Shown here: piece after piece, positions 26,257 through 35,487 of the stretch
How the letters are laid out: the number at the start of each line of letters is the position of its first letter
Numbering within the stretch: the stretch's first letter is position 1
Assembly (NCBI RefSeq): GCF_014200455.1
Contig: NZ_JACHBW010000018.1
Coordinates: 1-64,000, forward strand
DNA length: 64,000 nt
Direction: 5' to 3'
Source: Paraburkholderia bannensis
GTDB lineage: Bacteria > Pseudomonadota > Gammaproteobacteria > Burkholderiales > Burkholderiaceae
Translations under genes and position numbers: made by a program
Notes under the pieces: generated by a model
The model's input: the letters and a program-made list of their open reading frames with translations, nothing else
What the model was told of the DNA's origin: nothing
Database searches by the model: none

Positions 26257-28260
26257 ATGACCAAGTCCGATTCCGCGATGCAACCCGCTGCCGCCCTGTC
26301 CGCCGAAGGCCACAGCGGGCGCCGCTTCGAGGCGCTCGTGCAGCCCATCGAGGACTACGCGATCTTCCTGCTCGATCCACGCGGCCATGTGGTGAGCTGG
26401 AACCGGGGCGCCGCGCGTATCAAGGGCTACGAAGCGCACGAGATCATCGGCCAGCATTTTTCCCGTTTCTACACCGACGAGGCCAACGCCCGACGCTGGC
26501 CCGAGCACGAGCTGGAACAGGCCGCGCTGCATGGCCGCTTCAACGACGAAGGCTGGCGTGTGCGCAAAGACGGCTCGATGTTCTGGGCCAATGTGGTGAT
26601 CACCGCGCTGCGCGAGCAGGACGGCTCGCTCGCGGGCTTCGCCAAGGTCACGCGCGACCTCACAGCCGAGCGCCGCCAGGTCGAAGCGCTGCGGCTTTCC
26701 GAAGAGCGCTTCCGCCTGCTGGTGGAAAGCGTGAGCGATTACGCGATCTTCATGCTCGACGCGCAGGGCCGCGTGGTGAGCTGGAATAGCGGCGCGACCA
26801 ATCTCAAGGGCTACCGGCCCGCCGAAATCATCGGCCAGCATTTTTCGGTGTTCTTTCCGCCCGACGAGATCGCGGCGGGCGTGCCCGAGCGAGAATTGCG
26901 CCGCGCCGCCGATCTGGGCCGCTGCGTCAACGAAGGCTGGCGCGTGCGCAAGGACGGCTCGATGTTCTGGGCCAACGTCACGCTCACCGCGATTCACGAC
27001 GCGGATGGCCGGCTGACCGGCTTCGCCAAGGTCACGCGCGACATGACCGAAAGCCGCCGCACCGACGAACTGGAGCATTCGAGCGAGCAGATGAAGCAGT
27101 TCCTCGCCATGCTCGCGCACGAACTGCGCAATCCGCTCGCGCCGGTGCGCAACGCGGTCGCCACGATGCGCCTGATGACTGCGCAGAGTCCCGAAGTCGA
27201 ACGCGCGCGCGATCTGATCGACCGCCAGATCGTCCATCTCACGCGTCTCGTGGACGACCTGCTCGACGTGGGCCGCATCACCTCGGGCAAGATCGAATTG
27301 CGCGCAGCGCCGCTCGATCTGCGCGAGGTGGTCAAGGATGCGCTCGAAGCGGCGCAGCCGTTCACGGCGGCGCGCGGCCAGCACGTCGAAGCGATCCTGC
27401 CCGCCGCGCCCCTGCCCATGACCGGCGACCACACGCGCCTCGTGCAGGTTTTGCAGAACCTGCTGCACAACGCCTCGAAATTTTCGCCGGACCAGACCCG
27501 CATCGTCGTCGAGGTACAACTGGCCGGGCGCGGCGTGCAGATCCAGGTGCGCGACGAAGGGCGCGGCCTGCGGCCCGAAACCTTCGAATCGATCTTCGGC
27601 CTCTTCAGCCAAGACCGCTCGATGCCGGGACCTGCCGAAAACGGCCTGGGTATCGGCCTGATGCTGTGCCGCTCGCTGGTCGAACTGCACGGCGGCGCCA
27701 TTTCCGCTACCAGCGACGGGCCGGGTGCGGGCAGCACCTTCACGATCCGTCTGCCGCTGGCGCGCGCAAGCAACGCGGCGCACGTGGATCTGGCGGTGGA
27801 GGGGCTGATCAGCACGGTGGGACAGACCGTGCTCGCGCACGACGAATCCTTGCCGCTGCGTGTGCTCGTGGTGGACGACAACCGCGATTCCGCCGACAGT
27901 CTGGCAATGCTGCTCGAACTCAAGGGCCACGAGGTGCGCGTGGCCTATAGCGCCGCCCAGGCGCGCGAATGGGCCGAGCGCTTCACGCCCGATGCCGCGC
28001 TGATCGACATCGCCATGCCGGAGATCGACGGCTACGCGGCGCTACGCGAGCTGCGCACGCTGGAAGCGCTCTCGCATACGGTGTTCGCCGCGATGACGGG
28101 CTTCGGCCAGGCCGCCGATATCGAACTCACGCGTGCAGCGGGTTTTGAAATGCACCTCGTCAAGCCTGTCGATGTGCTGCTGTTCGACGAAGTGCTCGCG
28201 CGCGCCGCGGCCCGGCGTGCAGCGCGCGTGGCGTGGACAAGCTCGCATCCGCAGATCTGA
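26257..28260 (+). CDS. PAS-PAS hybrid histidine kinase with C-terminal receiver
   Basis: The 667-residue soluble protein has two tandem PAS domains (about 25-135 and 150-270), near copies of one another (VVSWNRGAARIKGY / VVSWNSGATNLKGY; GWRVRKDGSMFWANV in both). They are followed by HisKA with the H box AMLAHELRNPLAP (His288), HATPase_c (NGLGIGLMLCRSLVELHGG) and a receiver with the phospho-acceptor Asp584 (ALIDIAMPEIDGY). No transmembrane segments are seen, so it senses a cytoplasmic signal. No response regulator or Hpt gene is adjacent. Internal PAS duplication seems recent given the identical blocks. Confidence 0.93.
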   Translation: MTKSDSAMQPAAALSAEGHSGRRFEALVQPIEDYAIFLLDPRGHVVSWNRGAARIKGYEAHEIIGQHFSRFYTDEANARRWPEHELEQAALHGRFNDEGWRVRKDGSMFWANVVITALREQDGSLAGFAKVTRDLTAERRQVEALRLSEERFRLLVESVSDYAIFMLDAQGRVVSWNSGATNLKGYRPAEIIGQHFSVFFPPDEIAAGVPERELRRAADLGRCVNEGWRVRKDGSMFWANVTLTAIHDADGRLTGFAKVTRDMTESRRTDELEHSSEQMKQFLAMLAHELRNPLAPVRNAVATMRLMTAQSPEVERARDLIDRQIVHLTRLVDDLLDVGRITSGKIELRAAPLDLREVVKDALEAAQPFTAARGQHVEAILPAAPLPMTGDHTRLVQVLQNLLHNASKFSPDQTRIVVEVQLAGRGVQIQVRDEGRGLRPETFESIFGLFSQDRSMPGPAENGLGIGLMLCRSLVELHGGAISATSDGPGAGSTFTIRLPLARASNAAHVDLAVEGLISTVGQTVLAHDESLPLRVLVVDDNRDSADSLAMLLELKGHEVRVAYSAAQAREWAERFTPDAALIDIAMPEIDGYAALRELRTLEALSHTVFAAMTGFGQAADIELTRAAGFEMHLVKPVDVLLFDEVLARAAARRAARVAWTSSHPQI

Positions 28261-28296
28261 GGCACCTCAGGGCGCGTAAGGGCGTGTCAAGGTGCG

Positions 28297-29130
28297 TTAG
28301 GGCGCGACCGGTTTGAAATCGCGATATTCGATCTGCGGGCCGCGTACCACGATGGCGGTGGATTCGGGTACCTCGGCCCAGGCTTCCGGCAAGTCGACGA
28401 TAGGCTCCGATACCAGCAGATAGGCATCCTCGCCCACCGCCGCAATGCGCGGATCGTCGGGATAAAGCTCCCGCAAATGCTTGAACGAGGTGCTGTGAAA
28501 CAGCGAGCGCGAGTTGTGCTCGCTCGAATAGCGCACCGCCACGATCTGCTCGCCGTCGCTGGCAAAGACCGTCATATTGAGCGCCGGCTCGATGCCGTGC
28601 CTTTGTGCGGTCGCCTCGATAAAACCGGCCATGCGTTCGAGCGCCGGCACCGGATCGACTTCCAGACCGAAGGTCATCGCGAGATAAAACATCGCCTCGG
28701 AATCGGTCGATCCTTCCAGCGCATTGAAGCGCCCAGGATCGATGGCAAGCAGCAACTCGCGCCGCATGAGCGGAAAACTCTGGATCAACCCGTTGTGGGC
28801 AAACATCCAGCGCCGATGCCGGAACGGATGGCAGTTGGTCTCCTGCACCGGCGTATGCGTGGCCGCGCGCACATGCGCGACGAACAACGGCGCGTGCACG
28901 GCCCTTGCCAGTTCGCGTAGATTGCGATCGTTCCAGGCGGGATGCACGCTGCGATAGCGATAGGGAATATCGTGCGGATGCTGATACCAGCCAAGGCCGA
29001 AACCGTCACCGTTGGTGGTGGTCGCGCCAAGCTTCGAATGCAGGCTTTGGTCGATCAGCGAATGGCGCGCCCGAAACAACACGGTTTCGAGCGAAATCGG
29101 ATTACCCGTGTAAGCAAGCCAGCGGCACAT
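28297..29130 (-). CDS. Class II glutamine amidotransferase (YafJ/EgtC-like)
   Basis: The 277-residue protein starts MCRWLAYTGNP; after Met removal Cys becomes the N-terminal nucleophile of an Ntn hydrolase. TTNGDGFGLGWY, VAHVRAATHTPVQETNCHPF and WMFAHNGLIQSF are the conserved glutaminase blocks. It has no synthase domain, so it belongs to the stand-alone YafJ/EgtC group; no ergothioneine genes are close, which argues against EgtC. The natural substrate is unknown. Confidence 0.88.
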   Translation of the reverse strand: MCRWLAYTGNPISLETVLFRARHSLIDQSLHSKLGATTTNGDGFGLGWYQHPHDIPYRYRSVHPAWNDRNLRELARAVHAPLFVAHVRAATHTPVQETNCHPFRHRRWMFAHNGLIQSFPLMRRELLLAIDPGRFNALEGSTDSEAMFYLAMTFGLEVDPVPALERMAGFIEATAQRHGIEPALNMTVFASDGEQIVAVRYSSEHNSRSLFHSTSFKHLRELYPDDPRIAAVGEDAYLLVSEPIVDLPEAWAEVPESTAIVVRGPQIEYRDFKPVAP

Positions 29131-29249
29131 CGTTGCCTCCCTCGATCAGATCGGCGATTGCCTTCGCGCACAGCCACGCAGTGTACCGTGTCGTTGGCCG
29201 CTCAGTTCGCCGCTTAGTTCGCCGCGGACTTCAACGCTTGACTGCCGCT

Positions 29250-29933
29250 TCAATTGGCTGCGTGCAGCCCCGCGGCAATCGGCGTGAGAAAACCGGTCAG
29301 GCCGGTCAAGATAATCTGCACACCGATACACAACAACAGGAACGACGACACGCGCACGGCGACGCGCGTGCCCTCCACGCCCAGATACTGCGCCAGACGC
29401 GCGGCGCGGCTGTACACGTAGTAAATCACCAGCACGACCAGCAGCGAAATCACCAGCGAGGCGATGCTCGACAGCAGCCACGCCGAAAGCTTGTGCGTGC
29501 GGTTCGCGTTCAGCGCAATGGCCGTGGCGATCGAGCCAGGGCCAGTCGTGAGCGGCACCGTCAGCGGAAAGAAAGCCTTGCCGCTAGCCGACCAGGCACT
29601 CACGGGCCTGACCGACGGATCGCTCGCCGCGGGCGGCTCCGGTTCCGGCGCGTTGAGCATCTGCCAGCCGCTCACCGCCACCGCGAGACCGCCACCGATA
29701 CGCAGCGCTTCCATCGAAATGCCGAAGAAGTGCAGGATCGGCGTGCCGACGAAAAACGCCGCAAGCAGCACGAAACCCGCATTGGTGGCGACGCGCTTGG
29801 CGAGCAGGCGGCGCTCCTCGTCGGTGAGCGTGGCGGTGCGATCGAGAAAGACAAAGGCGATGCCGATGGGGTTAATAATGCTGATCAGTCCGGTAAAACC
29901 GAAAAGAATGTCTGAAATCAGGCTCTCGATCAT
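29250..29933 (-). CDS. MarC-family integral membrane protein
   Basis: The 227-residue protein has six hydrophobic segments, with the family blocks FGFTGLISIINPIGIAFVFL, RRLLAKRVATNAGFVLLAAFFVG and FFPLTVPLTTGPGSIATAIAL. MarC proteins are often annotated as antibiotic resistance or NAAT transporters without proof of function. The gene is alone; a short gap separates it from the amidotransferase gene on the same strand. Confidence 0.88.
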   Translation of the reverse strand: MIESLISDILFGFTGLISIINPIGIAFVFLDRTATLTDEERRLLAKRVATNAGFVLLAAFFVGTPILHFFGISMEALRIGGGLAVAVSGWQMLNAPEPEPPAASDPSVRPVSAWSASGKAFFPLTVPLTTGPGSIATAIALNANRTHKLSAWLLSSIASLVISLLVVLVIYYVYSRAARLAQYLGVEGTRVAVRVSSFLLLCIGVQIILTGLTGFLTPIAAGLHAAN

Positions 29934-30249
29934 GAAGTCGATCCGGAAAACGGGGCGGGTGCGGGCATCGAATAGTGCGGCGGCGCGCAGCGCGAAATCG
30001 GTTAAAGCGGTTCAAAGCGCGCATGCCGCCAGAGTGCGGGAAGTTTAACTGGATCGGCCTGCGGCGTGCCCGCTGAATGCGCTGCGCGCGCACGAAATCT
30101 GCTTGCGGGTGACGCGGCGCAGCATCGAATGACAGGCGCGCGCAAGGCGCTGACGGGATTTTTGGCAGCTTTACGGGGTGCGTTCACGGGCATAGAGTGA
30201 ATCGTTCTGACCCGGTCGCGACGTTCCCCTTTTACAAAAAGGAGTTGCC
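29934..30249. other. Intergenic region between marC-like gene and symporter operon
   Basis: No gene is seen. This divergent gap should hold both promoters. The right end carries a strong ribosome-binding site (AAAAAGGAG) seven bases before the DUF3311 start. I see no clear -35/-10 pair or operator. Confidence 0.6.
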
Positions 30250-30465
30250 ATGTCACTGAGGTTGCTCGCAGCGCTACCCTTCATCGGCATCCTGCTGGGC
30301 GTGCCGTTCGTCAACCGCACCGAACCGCTGATACTCGGCATGCCGCTCGTGCTGGCGTGGATCGTCATGTGGGTCGTGCTGACATCGGCGATCATGGCCA
30401 TCGTCTACCGCCTCGATCCGGTCAACCGCCTGCCTGCCGATATGCAAAGCGAGGTGCGGCCATGA
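30250..30465 (+). CDS. DUF3311 small membrane protein, partner of the symporter
   Basis: The 71-residue protein has two hydrophobic helices (LLAALPFIGILLGVPFV and PLVLAWIVMWVVLTSAIMAI). DUF3311 proteins are regularly encoded just before SSS-family carriers of the MctP/YhjB kind and are thought to be small accessory subunits. The stop overlaps the symporter ATG as ATGA, so translation is coupled. Confidence 0.88.
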   Translation: MSLRLLAALPFIGILLGVPFVNRTEPLILGMPLVLAWIVMWVVLTSAIMAIVYRLDPVNRLPADMQSEVRP

Positions 30466-31937
30466 GCGCGCTCGTCATCATCGTGGCGATCACGCTCGTC
30501 GCGCTCTATCTGGGCATGCGTGCGCGGCGCGGGCACGACATGAGTCTCGAACAGTGGTCGGTGGGCGGACGCAGCTTCGGCACCGCCTTCGTGTTCCTGC
30601 TGATGGCGGGCGAGATCTACACCACCTTCACCTTCCTTGGCGGCAGCGGCTTCGCCTACGGCAAGGGCGCGCCGGTCTATTACATCCTCTGCTACGGCAC
30701 GCTTGCGTACATCCTCTCGTACTGGATGCTGCCGCCGGTCTGGCGCTACGCCAAGCAACACCGGCTGATGTCGCAGCCGCACTTTTTCGCGCGCAAATAC
30801 AACAGCCCCGCGCTGGGGGTGCTGGTCGCGTGCGTAGGCGTGCTTGCGCTCGTGCCGTATCTGGTGTTGCAACTCAAAGGCCTCGGGATCATCGTGACGA
30901 CGGCCTCCTTCGGCGCGATTTCGTCGACGGCGGCAATCTGGATCGGCGCGGCCGTGGTGACGGCTTACGTGATCGTCTCGGGCGTGCGGGGCTGCGCGTG
31001 GAATTCGGTCGTGAAGGATACGATGATTCTCGCCATCGCCGTGTTTCTGGGCATTTATCTGCCGATTCACCACTACGGCAGCATGTCGGAAATGTTCCGT
31101 GCGATCGACGCCGCCAGGCCTGGATTCCTGGTGTTCCCCGCAAAAGGCCAGAGCGTGGCGTGGTTCCAGTCGACCGTGCTGCTCACGGCGATGGGCTTCT
31201 TCATGTGGCCGCATACGTTCGGATCGGTCTATACCGCCAGGGACGAACGCATTTTCCGCCGCAATGCCGCCATATTGCCGCTCTATCAACTGATTTTGCT
31301 GTTCGTGTTCTTCTGCGGATTCGCGGCGGTGTTGAAGGTGCCGGGGCTCAAGGGCGGCAATATCGATCTTTCGCTGTTCCGGCTTTCGTTGCAGACCTTT
31401 GATCCGTGGTTCGTGGGCGTAATCGGTGCGGCCGGCGTGCTCACCGCGCTCGTGCCGGGTTCGATGATTCTCACCACGGCCTCAACGCTGATCGCCAACG
31501 ACGTGTATCGCGGCGCCATGATGAAACAGGCCGATGACGCACGCGTGGCGAAACTCGCGCGCTTCTTCGTGCCGGTGATCGCGCTGGTGGCGGTGGGCTT
31601 CACGCTCAATGGCGGCGAAACCATCGTGGCGCTGCTGTTGATGGGCTATAACTTTGTCACGCAGTTGTTCCCTGCGCTGGTGTGCAGTCTTTCGACGCGC
31701 AATCGCGTGACGAAACAAGGCGCGTTTTGCGGGATTTTGTCCGGCGTGGCCGTGGTCATCATCACGACGGTAACGCATGTGAGCGTCGCGCAACTGATTC
31801 CTTTCGCACCGGATGCGCTCAAGGACATCAATATCGGCTTTCTCGCGCTGGCCGTGAATATCGCGGTGCTCGCAGCGGTGAGTGTGCTGACGCAACCGCA
31901 TACGCATGCCGATCACGAGCATGCAGGCGCGCATTAA
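30462..31937 (+). CDS. Sodium:solute symporter (SSS family, MctP-like)
   Basis: The 491-residue inner-membrane carrier has about 13 hydrophobic segments and SSS hallmarks: SLEQWSVGGRSFGTAFVFLLMAGEIYTTFTFLGGSG near the N-terminus and the GSMILTTASTLIANDVYRG block, a core sodium-site region. With the DUF3311 partner it resembles MctP, which imports short monocarboxylates such as pyruvate, lactate or alanine; the exact substrate is inferred from context only. A His-rich tail (HTHADHEHAGAH) ends the protein. Confidence 0.88.
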   Translation: MSALVIIVAITLVALYLGMRARRGHDMSLEQWSVGGRSFGTAFVFLLMAGEIYTTFTFLGGSGFAYGKGAPVYYILCYGTLAYILSYWMLPPVWRYAKQHRLMSQPHFFARKYNSPALGVLVACVGVLALVPYLVLQLKGLGIIVTTASFGAISSTAAIWIGAAVVTAYVIVSGVRGCAWNSVVKDTMILAIAVFLGIYLPIHHYGSMSEMFRAIDAARPGFLVFPAKGQSVAWFQSTVLLTAMGFFMWPHTFGSVYTARDERIFRRNAAILPLYQLILLFVFFCGFAAVLKVPGLKGGNIDLSLFRLSLQTFDPWFVGVIGAAGVLTALVPGSMILTTASTLIANDVYRGAMMKQADDARVAKLARFFVPVIALVAVGFTLNGGETIVALLLMGYNFVTQLFPALVCSLSTRNRVTKQGAFCGILSGVAVVIITTVTHVSVAQLIPFAPDALKDINIGFLALAVNIAVLAAVSVLTQPHTHADHEHAGAH

Positions 31938-31968
31938 ATGAAGTGATGTACGGGTTGTAAATGATTGG

Positions 31969-31992
31969 GGCCGACGTTGTCGGCCTCTTTCG
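31969..31992 (+). terminator. Terminator after the symporter operon
   Basis: GGCCGAC (31969-31975) and GTCGGCC (31979-31985) form a hairpin with a 3-base loop followed by TCTTTCG. It reaches to the 3' end of the convergent glycosyltransferase gene. Confidence 0.65.
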
Positions 31993-31993
31993 T

Positions 31994-33451
31994 TTAGATC
32001 ACGTCTTCTGGAATGCCGCCGAAGTCCGGTCGTACAGCACGCGCCGTTGTGCGTTCCTGTGCGGACGTCGCCACTTTCTGCAAACGCACACGCATGAAGT
32101 GAGCGTGTTCGAGCGTGGTCACCGCGAGTTTTTCGTCGAGATACTCCAGCGCGACGATTGCGAAGCGCGACTCGAACCAGCCGAGATACCAGAACCAGTC
32201 TGCGTAGTAGATCCACGAATTCTCATTGAAAGCGCGTACATGTGTGGGGTCTTGCCAGGCGCTGCGCGCTTTTTCGTAGGGCACTTCGATTAACATCTGC
32301 CCGCCTGTTTTGAGCAGTCGCAGGCAATTGCCCATCAACTGCGTCAGATCAGCGACGTGTTCCAGCACATTATTTGCATAGATGAAATCGACGGCATCCG
32401 CGCGCAATTCAACCGGACCGGCCAACGAGCTATCCAGGTGCTTCGGCAAGGTCAGCGGCACAGAAAGATCCAGCAGCACATCGGGTTCGGCGCGCGGCAG
32501 TATGTCCAGATTCAGCCAGCCCGGCATGTAGTCCTTGCCCGATCCGATATGCACACGCTCCGGACGCCATGGCGTGGATGCCGTGAACTGCCCTGCGAAA
32601 TATTGTTGCGCGCTTTCGAGCGCCATGGCGTATTGATCGAGCACGTCATGCGCGCAAAATGCAGCGAGACGCGCTCGCGCGGTATAGGCGAAAGACGATG
32701 CGCCGAATTCCTTCTGGAAAAACGTCCTGATGTTATCGGCGCTCACCCAGAAGACGCTGTCATCGAACTGCGGGGGCGCTTGCGTGCCTGATGTGCGCTC
32801 GCTGATGACCGGGGTGCCAAGAGACAGGCAATGGAATACGCGAGCCTGCTCGAAACGGGCGCTATCGTAGAAGTGGCAGTTGAAAACCGCCTTGGCCCGG
32901 CGGATTTCCGCATCGCGTTCAGCGCCAAAAATACCGAACGGCAGCACGCTGACCTTACAGCCCGCGGCTTCGATTTCGCGCAGCAATTGCAGCCGCCGCT
33001 CGTTCATGCTGCCGAAGAACAGAACGTCCAGCGGCCGTTCTTCAATGGGCTGCTGACCTTCGGCGGCGAGGTAAGGTGCGTAGGCGAACGAGACGATGGA
33101 AGTGCAAGCGCCTGCGCCATAGGCACTCACATTGCGCCCGTCATAATCGACGACCGGCGCCGCACGCAGCAGGCGTAGATAGTCAGGCGAAACCTGTGCG
33201 CCAAGTTCGCCCAGTTGCTCCAGATTCACGAATACACAGCGGTAGCGCTGCGTGAGTTTCTGGTCGAATCCAGTGTGAGCGCCAAAGATGAAATTGATCG
33301 CATCATGCCGCAGACGGTTCTTGCCGATGGTCACCTCGGCGCCCAACCGCCGGAACTGATAGCGAAAGAAACGTACCTGGTCGAGAAAGCCTAGTGCCGG
33401 GACGTGAGCGCCCGGCTGGATGATGCAGAGATGGATGTGCGATGGAGACAT
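31994..33451 (-). CDS. Glycosyltransferase-methyltransferase two-domain protein
   Basis: The 485-residue protein joins two parts. Residues 1-295 resemble a GT-B-type glycosyltransferase (DVLFFGSMNERRLQLLREIEAAGCKV, then an ARVFHCLSLGTPVISERT donor-site-like segment). Residues 300-460 resemble a SAM-dependent class I methyltransferase (VHIGSGKDYMPGWLNLDILP, then FIYANNVLEHVADLTQLMGNCLRLLKTGGQMLIEVP). It likely builds or caps a surface glycan. GC content is lower than in the flanking cob and symporter genes, suggesting transfer. The next gene upstream (DUF5672) has similar composition and may belong with it. Activity of either domain is inferred. Confidence 0.75.
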   Translation of the reverse strand: MSPSHIHLCIIQPGAHVPALGFLDQVRFFRYQFRRLGAEVTIGKNRLRHDAINFIFGAHTGFDQKLTQRYRCVFVNLEQLGELGAQVSPDYLRLLRAAPVVDYDGRNVSAYGAGACTSIVSFAYAPYLAAEGQQPIEERPLDVLFFGSMNERRLQLLREIEAAGCKVSVLPFGIFGAERDAEIRRAKAVFNCHFYDSARFEQARVFHCLSLGTPVISERTSGTQAPPQFDDSVFWVSADNIRTFFQKEFGASSFAYTARARLAAFCAHDVLDQYAMALESAQQYFAGQFTASTPWRPERVHIGSGKDYMPGWLNLDILPRAEPDVLLDLSVPLTLPKHLDSSLAGPVELRADAVDFIYANNVLEHVADLTQLMGNCLRLLKTGGQMLIEVPYEKARSAWQDPTHVRAFNENSWIYYADWFWYLGWFESRFAIVALEYLDEKLAVTTLEHAHFMRVRLQKVATSAQERTTARAVRPDFGGIPEDVI

Positions 33452-33670
33452 ATTTGGGCCGTTTGATCGGTAGGCCTCAAGGCTGTGCGCTCATCATCAC
33501 CCACGTGGTCCAGCCTTGAGTCAAGACTTGATACGTGCGTGATGATAGTCAGGCGCAAATCTCAAATATCGCGGATAAGCCCGATGACCTGCCTCAGCGA
33601 GCCTAAATTACGCTCAATCTTGTGATGAATCAGCGGGAACGTATGCGACGACGGCCCTGCACAAAGCAGC

Positions 33671-34537
33671 TTAACTACGCTCGCAGATGTTCACATATTC
33701 TCGCGCGGCATCGTCACTCAAACGATTGCGCACGAATGCGTGCGCGACCTCTGCTACGCTCAAATGCGCCCGGTAGCGGCGGTATATGGCGCGCACACAG
33801 GCAAATTTTCGTAGATCGCAGTAGACCTTCAGTAAGGCCACGCCTCGGGGAGACGCCAGGGTCTCGATATCGAGACCATCGATAATCTCGAACATCGCGC
33901 TGTCTTCAATGTGCCGCCACATATTGAAGAACCCATGAAAGCCGAAGGTCGGTTGCCTGGGCACCGCGTACTCGTAGGCGAATTCGTCGGCAACGTCGCC
34001 GGGCGCAAAGCGGATTCCGTAATCGGCTTCCAGCGCCTCGCGCCAGGTGCTGCAGATCAGGACGTCTTCTACTGCGCCGGCTTCAATCGCGAACTGGTCG
34101 CTAGCCAGCGCCTTCAGCAGCTTTGCCGAGCGCAGCGAAAATCCGCCATTTCCCACATCGTTTAAGTTGCTGGCGTTGGGCCAGCGCGCGCCGATATAGT
34201 CGTACTGATAAAAGCGGTCGCTCCATCTGGAAGCGTCCAGCACGTAGCCGTCCCATTGAACAACCAGCACCCACGGCGTGGCGATGTAATCGACCAGGCG
34301 CTTGAGCATGAACTGGGAATATTCGGCCAGCGAGCGTAGCGGTTCGATCTTTTCGATACGCGCCCGCGTTGGCGCGTCGACGTGTGCGATCAGCAGCGCG
34401 TCGCCGAAATCGCACTGCGCAAGCGATAGATCGAGAGCACGCGCCGCGATTGCAGGATTGACGGTATCGACGGCACAGAGCGTGACGTCGCGCAGATTTC
34501 GCGACGGACTGCTTACGTTTAAAGTTCGTTCACTCAT
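33671..34537 (-). CDS. DUF5672 family protein, probable glycan-related
   Basis: The 288-residue protein (ATG 34537, MSERTLNVSS) carries the DUF5672 pattern: LRDVTLCAVDTVNPAIAARALDLSLAQCDFGDALLI, QWDGYVLDASRWSDRFYQYDYIGARWP, GNGGFSLRS and PTFGFHGFFNMW. DUF5672 resembles GT-A glycosyltransferases and is found in polysaccharide loci; the function is not proven. An in-frame ATG at 34573 would add 12 residues. The gap of 219 bases to the GT/methyltransferase gene is AT-richer than the surroundings. Confidence 0.8.
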   Translation of the reverse strand: MSERTLNVSSPSRNLRDVTLCAVDTVNPAIAARALDLSLAQCDFGDALLIAHVDAPTRARIEKIEPLRSLAEYSQFMLKRLVDYIATPWVLVVQWDGYVLDASRWSDRFYQYDYIGARWPNASNLNDVGNGGFSLRSAKLLKALASDQFAIEAGAVEDVLICSTWREALEADYGIRFAPGDVADEFAYEYAVPRQPTFGFHGFFNMWRHIEDSAMFEIIDGLDIETLASPRGVALLKVYCDLRKFACVRAIYRRYRAHLSVAEVAHAFVRNRLSDDAAREYVNICERS

Positions 34538-34755
34538 TTCCCGCTCCGCAAGCAGTGAACACTGAAAACCCAAGGTGCCAGTGGCGAGGCGATACGTTAG
34601 GCAACATCATGGGTTGCAGATTCCTGCCAGTTTCCGAGCCGCGATTTTGCAACAGCCTCAACGCAGAAACGCGCGTCGCGAAATCAATTGGCGGCGTATC
34701 TGTTACACGTTTGCGCTAGCTCAATGCGCTGCCTTCGTATGGTTTGCAGCCCCGC

Positions 34756-35487
34756 CTACCGCTTCCCCATCCCATACAACTTCGAATCCGCAAAACCCTC
34801 TGCGCCCAACACGCGCCCGACCAGAATCAACGCCGTGCGCTCGATATCTGTCGCCTGCACCTTGCCGACGATATCCGCGAGCGTGCCCGTCACGCGCTCC
34901 TCATCCGGCCAGCTTGCGCGATAAATCACGGCCACCGGGCAATCATCGCCATAGTGCGGCCGCAGTTCCTCGACGATGCGCGCGATATGCCGCACGCCCA
35001 GATGAATCGCCATCGTCGCGCGATGACGCGCGAGATCGCCCAGGGCCTCGCCTTCCGGCATCGACGTTTTGGCCGCATAACGCGTGAGAATCAAGGTCTG
35101 CGAAATACCCGGAAGCGTCAGCTCATTGCTAAGCGCGGCCGCACAGGCGGCCGTCGCCGTCACGCCCGGCACCACTTCATAAGGAATCCCAAGCTCGCGC
35201 AAACGTCGAATCTGCTCGCCGATCGCGCCGTACAACGACGGATCGCCAGAATGCACGCGCGCCACATCGTGGCCCCGGCGATGTGCGCTTTCCAGCAGCG
35301 CAACGATTTCATCGAGCGTCAGCGGCGCAGTATCCACGACCTGTTGCGCGCGATGACCTTCCAGCACCGCGGGAGGCACCAGCGATCCCGCGTAAAGAAT
35401 GACCGGACAGGTCCGCACGAGCCGTTGGCCCTTTACGGTAATCAATTCGGGGTCGCCTGGTCCCGCGCCGATAAAGAAAACAGTCAT
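34756..35487 (-). CDS. cobM: Precorrin-4 C11-methyltransferase
   Basis: This SAM enzyme methylates C-11 of precorrin-4. The 243-residue protein has the tetrapyrrole methylase signatures FFIGAGPGDPELITVKGQRLV, ARVHSGDPSLYGAIGEQ and PYEVVPGVTATAACAAAL. The start overlaps the cobK stop by four bases. It is last in the minus unit cobL-cobK-cobM. The 182 bases upstream of the DUF5672 gene on the far side contain nothing recognisable. Confidence 0.95.
   Translation of the reverse strand: MTVFFIGAGPGDPELITVKGQRLVRTCPVILYAGSLVPPAVLEGHRAQQVVDTAPLTLDEIVALLESAHRRGHDVARVHSGDPSLYGAIGEQIRRLRELGIPYEVVPGVTATAACAAALSNELTLPGISQTLILTRYAAKTSMPEGEALGDLARHRATMAIHLGVRHIARIVEELRPHYGDDCPVAVIYRASWPDEERVTGTLADIVGKVQATDIERTALILVGRVLGAEGFADSKLYGMGKR

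Noticed and set aside
28261..28310. Short AGGGCGCG/AGGGCGTG repeats after the hybrid kinase gene
   Set aside because: Too degenerate and short to call as a repeat element.
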